NCBI GenBank assembly: GCA_010279815.1
Contig: QEOQ01000690.1
Span: forward strand, 263,293-295,378
Direction of reading: 5' to 3'
Length of the DNA: 32,086 nt
From: Brachionus plicatilis
Taxonomy: Eukaryota > Rotifera > Eurotatoria > Ploima > Brachionidae
Of the stretch, positions 28,207 through 32,086 are shown one piece after another. Position 1 is the first letter of the stretch. Each line of letters starts with the position of its first letter. The translations under genes and the position numbers were made by a program. The notes under the pieces are model-generated. The model did not search any database, had not been told where the DNA came from, and was given only the letters and a program-made list of their open reading frames with translations.

Positions 28207-29392
28207 TTGCCTACTCCAAGTGGTACCCTTTACAGTTCTCATATCAAATAATTGTCCATATTCTATGAACCATTAATTTAAAGCTTGATTACTCCATTCT
28301 CTCGAAACCTCAAATTTATTCGCATTTTAATTTAATTAACTTATTTAAATTTGTTTTTAAAAAAAGAAAAAGAAAAGGAAAAATAAAAAAAAAACTAAAT
28401 AATCAAAGGTTTAAATTGGAACAACCTTGGAAGTACATCTCTTAAAAAGTCATTAGTGTGATAAGCTTAACTAAAGAAAGAAATAGCAAACAAGAAAGTT
28501 GAAGAAATATTCTTACATTAAAAAATACTAGTAAGGGATCAATATTAAATTCTCAAGCAATTTAAAAAGCTTATTATTTAAACTGATAAATTAAAACAAA
28601 TTTAAGCAATTTAGAAAAAAATTGAAATTAAAATTGACTAAATTTTTTTTAATTAGATGGAAAAAAATCCACTCTCAAGCAGGATTTTTTGTTTGGAATA
28701 AAAATAAATAATTTACGAACAAAAATTAGAGATTAATTTCAACTTTGAACATAAATAAAGAAGGGTTCACAGCTATATATAAAAATTATTTTTCAGTTTT
28801 TTCTGTGGTATCTGGAATGAGATAAATGAATTGATGATTGAAATGGGTTTTCTATTTAAACTCGTTTTTTTTTTAATTTTTAAAATTATTTACTTCTTCA
28901 ATTTATTAATGTAAAACTATAAAAAAAAGGGCTGAAGGAGGTCTATTTCTCAGAGTCATTTAAATTTTGAAATAAACAATGTAAAATAAAATATGTTTTT
29001 TAATGGTTGTATTGGAGCAAAATTATTCGGCATGTTTTTTTCTACCTCACCCATTAGATTCTTGATTTATACTTTTTTTTGAATCAAAAAAACAAAAAAT
29101 TTAATTAAAAAAATGAACTCTATTTGGTTAAAATTTCAAGAAAATTAGTTCTATAATTATCTTAAAATTTGTTTCCGAAATTTCGACAAAAAGTTACATG
29201 TCTAGTTATGTTCAGTATCTGTTTTTTTTTAATTATCAAAATCATTAGATTTATTAAGTTTTAAATTTTTAAATGATCGTTTTAATCTTAAAATTTGAGC
29301 TGAAACTTCAATTTACCGAAAAAAAGAATTATTTTTTTAAAGCAGCATTATATCCTAATTCACATATTGAACAGGCATATAATGTGGAGCTA
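28207..29392. other. Intronic AT-rich DNA with two dispersed repeats
   Basis: No ORF of interest. 28995-29035 (TTAATGGTTGTATTGGAG then CATGTT) repeats 24134-24175 near the start of the same intron in direct orientation. 29247-29316 repeats 15830-15901. Otherwise homopolymer-rich. Confidence 0.45.
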
Positions 29393-29400
29393 AAATGAAT

Positions 29401-29997
29401 TGTGCTACCCTCAATGGTGAACTGAGATCACGAAAATGTGTGAACTGAAAAAAATTAGTAAAGTTAGATCACCAAAAATTTGTGAACTTTTTGAAGTGAG
29501 CTAATTTTTGTTTGAACTGAAAAATTTAGTCATCAGTTTTTGAAATTTAAATCTAACAAAAAATTCTTTTTTTTTCATAAGTTTTAAATTATTACAAAAT
29601 ATAAAATTAATGGACAAATTTGAACGCATGGGCATTATTTCGTATCATGCATGTGATCATTGTGGAGCAACAATGAAAAGGCGACTGATAATGTGTTGTC
29701 TGATCTTTGTTTAGCAAAAGGCACTGAAAAAAAATGTAAGGGTAACTGGGGGTTAATGCTTCATAAAAGTAAAAGTCATAAAAAATTAAACATTAGATTT
29801 TTAATTAGGAGATATTTATTTATTGAAAGATTAATTGATTGATTTTTTTAAATAATATTTTATTTAATGAACTTTTGATTTCGAGAATTTTCTTTGGTGT
29901 CAATTAACTAAAATTTTTTTGGAACTGTAGATCACAAAATTTTTTAAACGTGAACTGTAGCTCACGAAAATCACAGTTCACCATTTAGGGTAGCACC
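29401..29997 (+). mobile_element. Merlin-like element, 8-bp TSD
   Basis: Ends TGTGCTACCCTCAATGGTGA and (right, reverse complement) GGTGCTACCCTAAATGGTGA. Flanks AAATGAAT (29393-29400) and AAATGACT (29998-30005) match at 7 of 8 positions. Further TGAACTG/GATCAC motifs are repeated inside both ends. An N-terminal zinc-finger fragment reminiscent of ISXO2/Merlin transposases lies inside. Merlin elements make 8-9 bp duplications, consistent with this. A hAT origin is not excluded. Confidence 0.55.
29610..29842 (+). pseudogene. Possible ISXO2/Merlin transposase N-terminus, frameshifted
   Basis: Starts MDKFERMGIISYHACDHCGA TMK in one frame; the sense then passes to another frame reading ATDNVLSDLCLAKGTEKKCK, then GLMLHKSKSHKKLNIRF. 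The layout CxxCG, a D-N-x-x-S-D segment, a basic Cys region and a K-S-x-x-x-x-K-L-x-I helix resembles the zinc-ribbon start of ISXO2-like/Merlin transposases, from memory. The DDE part is absent. This match is loose and a profile search is needed. Confidence 0.4.
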
Positions 29998-30115
29998 AAA
30001 TGACTTAAGGAAGATACTTGGCTTGTCCAAATAAATGTGGTAAAAATAATATTTTTTGTGGTGGAAATAAAAAAAAAAAATTTTTTTAATACTTTTGGTA
30101 TTTTTCTAATATTTA

Positions 30116-30318
30116 CTGGGGTGAAGTTTTGACATGAGTTAATTAATTAAATGAATTAGTTATTTTGTTAATTCATTTTTTTTTTAGTAACTCATTTTTT
30201 TCTGCTTCAATATTTTGATGAAAAGAAAGAATAAGACCATAAAAATAAAAAGTGAAAAGTTTAATTATTTTTTAATTAACTCATTCTTTTTTTAAATCAT
30301 GTCAAAACTTCACCCCAG
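30116..30318. mobile_element. Tc1/mariner-type MITE, TA-flanked
   Basis: CTGGGGTGAAGTTTTGACAT at the left and its exact inverse at the right end, flanked by TA at 30114-30115 and 30319-30320. The interior is AACTCATT/AATGAGTT-rich and non-coding. 203 bp. One terminus of the same family lies at 5036. Confidence 0.85.
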
Positions 30319-30471
30319 TAATTAATTTGGTGTCAATGTGAAATAAAAAGTGTCATTTTATTTTTTTAATTTTTTTTCCTTTTAAGTGGTGTAATTCTAA
30401 TAAATTTGGGGTAAAAAAATTAAATTTTGATGTATTTTATTCAATAATTGAAGGATATAAAATCAAAATTA

Positions 30472-30744
30472 TCAAAATTATCTTGTTTACTGCAGTCAAA
30501 GCAAAAATTATAAAAAGTTTGAATGATAGTGGATAAGATATTCATCTTGTTCATCAATGGATCCGATTCAAGAATGGTATTGCGACTGTAAAGCTGGTTC
30601 AAGGGTTTTTGGGGCCTGCTCCCATGTAATAAGTGTAATTTGGTATTTAGGCTTTGCAAGACAAAATCCGAAAAAGATTGTATCAATTAAAAGCAAAACT
30701 TTTTATAATTTTTGCTTTGACTGCAGTAAACAAGATAATTTTGA
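30472..30744. repeat. 49-bp perfect inverted repeat around a SWIM remnant
   Basis: 30472-30520 is the exact reverse complement of 30696-30744. The right arm encodes the FYNFCFDCSKQDNF segment of the SWIM remnant at 30557-30793. The left arm encodes the same residues on the minus strand and goes on with a diverged tail, so it is a second inverted copy of the end of that gene. Confidence 0.9.
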
Positions 30745-30793
30745 GAATGATGATACAATTTTAAACGATGACGACATTTCAGATACTGAATAA
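30557..30793 (+). pseudogene. SWIM zinc-finger protein C-terminal fragment
   Basis: Reads MDPIQEWYCDCKAGSRVFGA, CSHVISVIWYLGFARQNPKK, then FYNFCFDCSKQDNF, an Asp/Glu-rich tail and TAA at 30791-30793. CDC-x9-CSH fits the SWIM consensus; the CxCKAG...GxCSHV...WYLxxAR pattern is a subtype distinct from the MULE fingers at 24439 and 25790. I recall similar fingers in large transposon-borne or YqaJ/DDE-associated proteins of invertebrates but cannot name the family. No catalytic domain remains. The preceding 30020-30440 shows several TGGTG-containing repeats that may be the terminal array of its element. Confidence 0.6.
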
Positions 30794-31590
30794 TTGAAAT
30801 AATAAAATAAAAAAATATTTTTTGTCTTTTAAAAAAGTTATTTTATCCAGCTTTTTCCAATATTAAACCAATTGATTAATAAAACTTCTTTGATAGATAA
30901 AAGTTTTCCAAGAAGGGTTTCAATGCAGGATCTGATTTTCTAGTATGTTTTAGACACTGAGCAACCCGAAAAAAATACATTTTTTTTGGGGGGGGGGTGT
31001 CCTTTGACATGGGGGTACCCGGGGGGTCTAAAGCGAGGCATAGCCAATTTTTGGTTTTTCAAGGATAGTTCATTTTTTACGTGATTTTTTTGACTTGATA
31101 CTATTATTTTCAGATTCTTTGCTCTTTTCTGAACATTTTGTTGTATTTTTTATAAAAAAATGATAAAATTTGACCAAGTTATGGCTTAAAAACCTAATAT
31201 ACCCTTAAAAACTTCCGAAGGCTATAATTCATAAAATAATTACCTAGGACAAAAAATACACATATATTTGGAATCAGCGCGTCAAGATCTACAAGAATCA
31301 CTATAGAAAAGTTAAAAAATGTGAAAAGTCCTATTTTAGACCTGATTGCCCCATATCCTTTAAAATTCTATTACAAATTTTAATGCTGCAAATAAATTAA
31401 AGCAATAAATTAAATAAAAGTTTTCCAAATTTTTTGATTTAGTTCTCTTTCTTTTGGTTAATCTAAAAATGTATTTCTTCTAATGGTCTTCTGATGTAGA
31501 AATCAAATAATTTTGACAAAAAATGAACAGATCATTATTTATAGCCTCAATTAAGATGTTTGTTTTAAAATTTTAAAAATTTACATAAAG
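30794..31590. other. Distal part of intron 1, with G-rich tract
   Basis: No ORF. 30988-31026 has a run of 10 G, then GGGGG and CCC-GGGGGG within 39 bp, an extreme departure from the AT-rich background and able in principle to form a G-quadruplex in the pre-mRNA sense strand. 31100-31400 is moderately complex but unrecognised. The intron ends with a weak pyrimidine tract before ACATAAAG. Confidence 0.5.
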
Positions 31591-31680
31591 ATTGAGGCAA
31601 AGCCAGTTAATTGGGAGGCAAAATCAAAAATAGGCTCATTAGAAAAGTATAATTATGAGCCTGGTGGTGGCCAAGTGTCC
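31591..31680 (+). CDS. Tau/MAP2/MAP4-family protein, exon 2 (repeat 2)
   Basis: Thirty codons (residues 169-198) between AAAG| and |GTAAGT, phase 0 on both sides, so it can be skipped or included without frame change, as for exon 10 of vertebrate tau. It encodes most of repeat 2: NWEAKSKIGSLEKYNYEPGG then GQ. The PGGG motif is complete. Ile replaces the Cys found at SKCGS in vertebrate repeats 2 and 3. The repeat is 30 residues long, one shorter than repeat 1. Confidence 0.88.
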
Positions 31681-31756
31681 GTAAGTTTTAGTTCTTTAAA
31701 GGCCACATTACCTTTAAATTAAATGATTAAAAAAATTCTATTCTTTTACATCCAAG
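31681..31756 (+). other. Intron 2 (76 bp)
   Basis: GTAAGT...TTCTTTTACATCCAAG with a good pyrimidine stretch; phase 0. Its compact size is presumably closer to the normal intron size of this genome than the 7.5-kb intron 1. Confidence 0.85.
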
Positions 31757-32083
31757 ATCGAGTCCAGGCCCTGTAATTGGGAAGCAAAATCAAAGATAGG
31801 TTCTTTGGAGAAAGCTAACTACGTGCCTCCTGGTGGCAATGTCAAAATTACAAACTACAAGCTTAATTGGCAAGCGAGAAGCAAAATAGGCTCTTTGGAA
31901 AAGGCCAATCATATGCCTCTTGGCGGAAATGTAAAAATACCAAGTTTTAAAATTGACTTTAGAGAAAAAGCCAGGCCCAAAACCGACACCGGCTTGATCA
32001 TTATCGAGGATTTTGACGAAAATTTAAGTATTTCAAGCGACCTAATCAATCAAAGTCTCCAATCTTTGACTGGATCAAATTAG
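31757..32083 (+). CDS. Tau/MAP2/MAP4-family protein, exon 3 (repeats 3-4, C-terminus)
   Basis: Residues 199-306. Repeat 3 (197-226) contains NWEAKSKIGSLEKANYVPPG; repeat 4 (227-256) contains LNWQARSKIGSLEKANHMPL. Their PGGG motifs are altered to PPGG and PLGG. Residues 257-277 are a pseudo-repeat: FKIDFREKARPKTDTG corresponds to the tau segment after repeat 4 that ends FRENAKAKTDHG, which supports orthology to the tau/MAP2/MAP4 family rather than chance repeats. A short acidic then Ser/Leu-rich tail follows, ending at TAG 32081-32083. There is one Cys, in repeat 3 (RPCNW). The frame starts after the acceptor CCAAG; no Met is expected. Confidence 0.9.
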   Translation: MESRPCNWEAKSKIGSLEKANYVPPGGNVKITNYKLNWQARSKIGSLEKANHMPLGGNVKIPSFKIDFREKARPKTDTGLIIIEDFDENLSISSDLINQSLQSLTGSN

Positions 32084-32086
32084 TTT

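Larger units (their letters stand above)
24050..31590 (+). other. Intron 1 (7541 bp), transposon-filled
   Basis: Begins GTAAGT after codon 168 and ends ...ACATAAAG before exon 2, both phase 0. It separates repeat 1 from repeat 2, a place where vertebrate tau genes also have an intron within a couple of residues. It contains at least two MULE-like elements, a Tc1 copy and its inverted duplicate, a Merlin-like element, a TA-flanked MITE, a 723-bp 8-bp-TSD element and SWIM remnants. A 40-bp direct repeat is present at 24134-24175 and 28995-29035. I saw no further repeat-encoding exon in it. Confidence 0.8.

Overview
The window is strongly AT-rich animal DNA: one spliced gene at the right end, and about 23 kb of gene-poor DNA packed with nested transposable elements to its left. 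Animal origin is supported by a tau/MAP2/MAP4-type microtubule-binding protein, canonical GTAAGT...AG introns, and remains of jockey/CR1-like LINEs, hAT, Tc1/mariner, pogo, MULE-like and Merlin-like elements. The base composition, short second intron and style of the LINE reverse transcriptases suggest a monogonont rotifer such as Brachionus. That is inference from recall, not a search result.

The only host gene I can support lies on the + strand: exon 1 (23546-24049), exon 2 (31591-31680) and exon 3 (31757-32083, stop at the window edge). All junctions are phase 0 and the predicted protein is 306 aa. It has a short Ser/Arg-rich N-terminus, four 30-31-aa tubulin-binding repeats and a tau-like pseudo-repeat. 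Intron 2 is 76 bp. Intron 1 is 7541 bp, cuts between repeats 1 and 2, and is largely transposon debris.

Layout: 265-1290, 3330-4175 (hAT with C-terminal signature), 4936-5785, 9955-10171 and 16593-16896 are elements with perfect 8-bp target-site duplications (TSDs). 2637-2854 is a GC-richer 41-bp tandem array. 6928-9668 is a nest four levels deep: a DDE transposase gene split by a pogo-like element, which is split by a 1.2-kb element with an 8-bp TSD, which holds LINE debris. 14716-15686 is a palindromic element with 145-bp perfect arms around an assembly gap. 18264-20792 holds LINE fragments in several orientations. 21034-22734 is an element with TGACCAG-rich ends carrying a MULE-like insertion (9-bp TSD) and a pogo-type MITE.

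Inside intron 1, a MULE-like element (24243-26634, 9-bp TSD ATTGCTTAG) carries a SWIM-finger remnant. A Tc1 copy broke that remnant, was duplicated in inverted orientation after it had decayed, and was then hit by a second MULE-like element (25565-26337, 9-bp TSD ATAGTTTAC). Further right are a 723-bp element (27476-28198), a Merlin-like element (29401-29997), a TA-flanked MITE (30116-30318) and a SWIM remnant (30557-30793).

I see no tRNA, rRNA or CRISPR. I found no new enzymatic or defence system. The notable content is the tau-family gene and the readable order of nested insertions.
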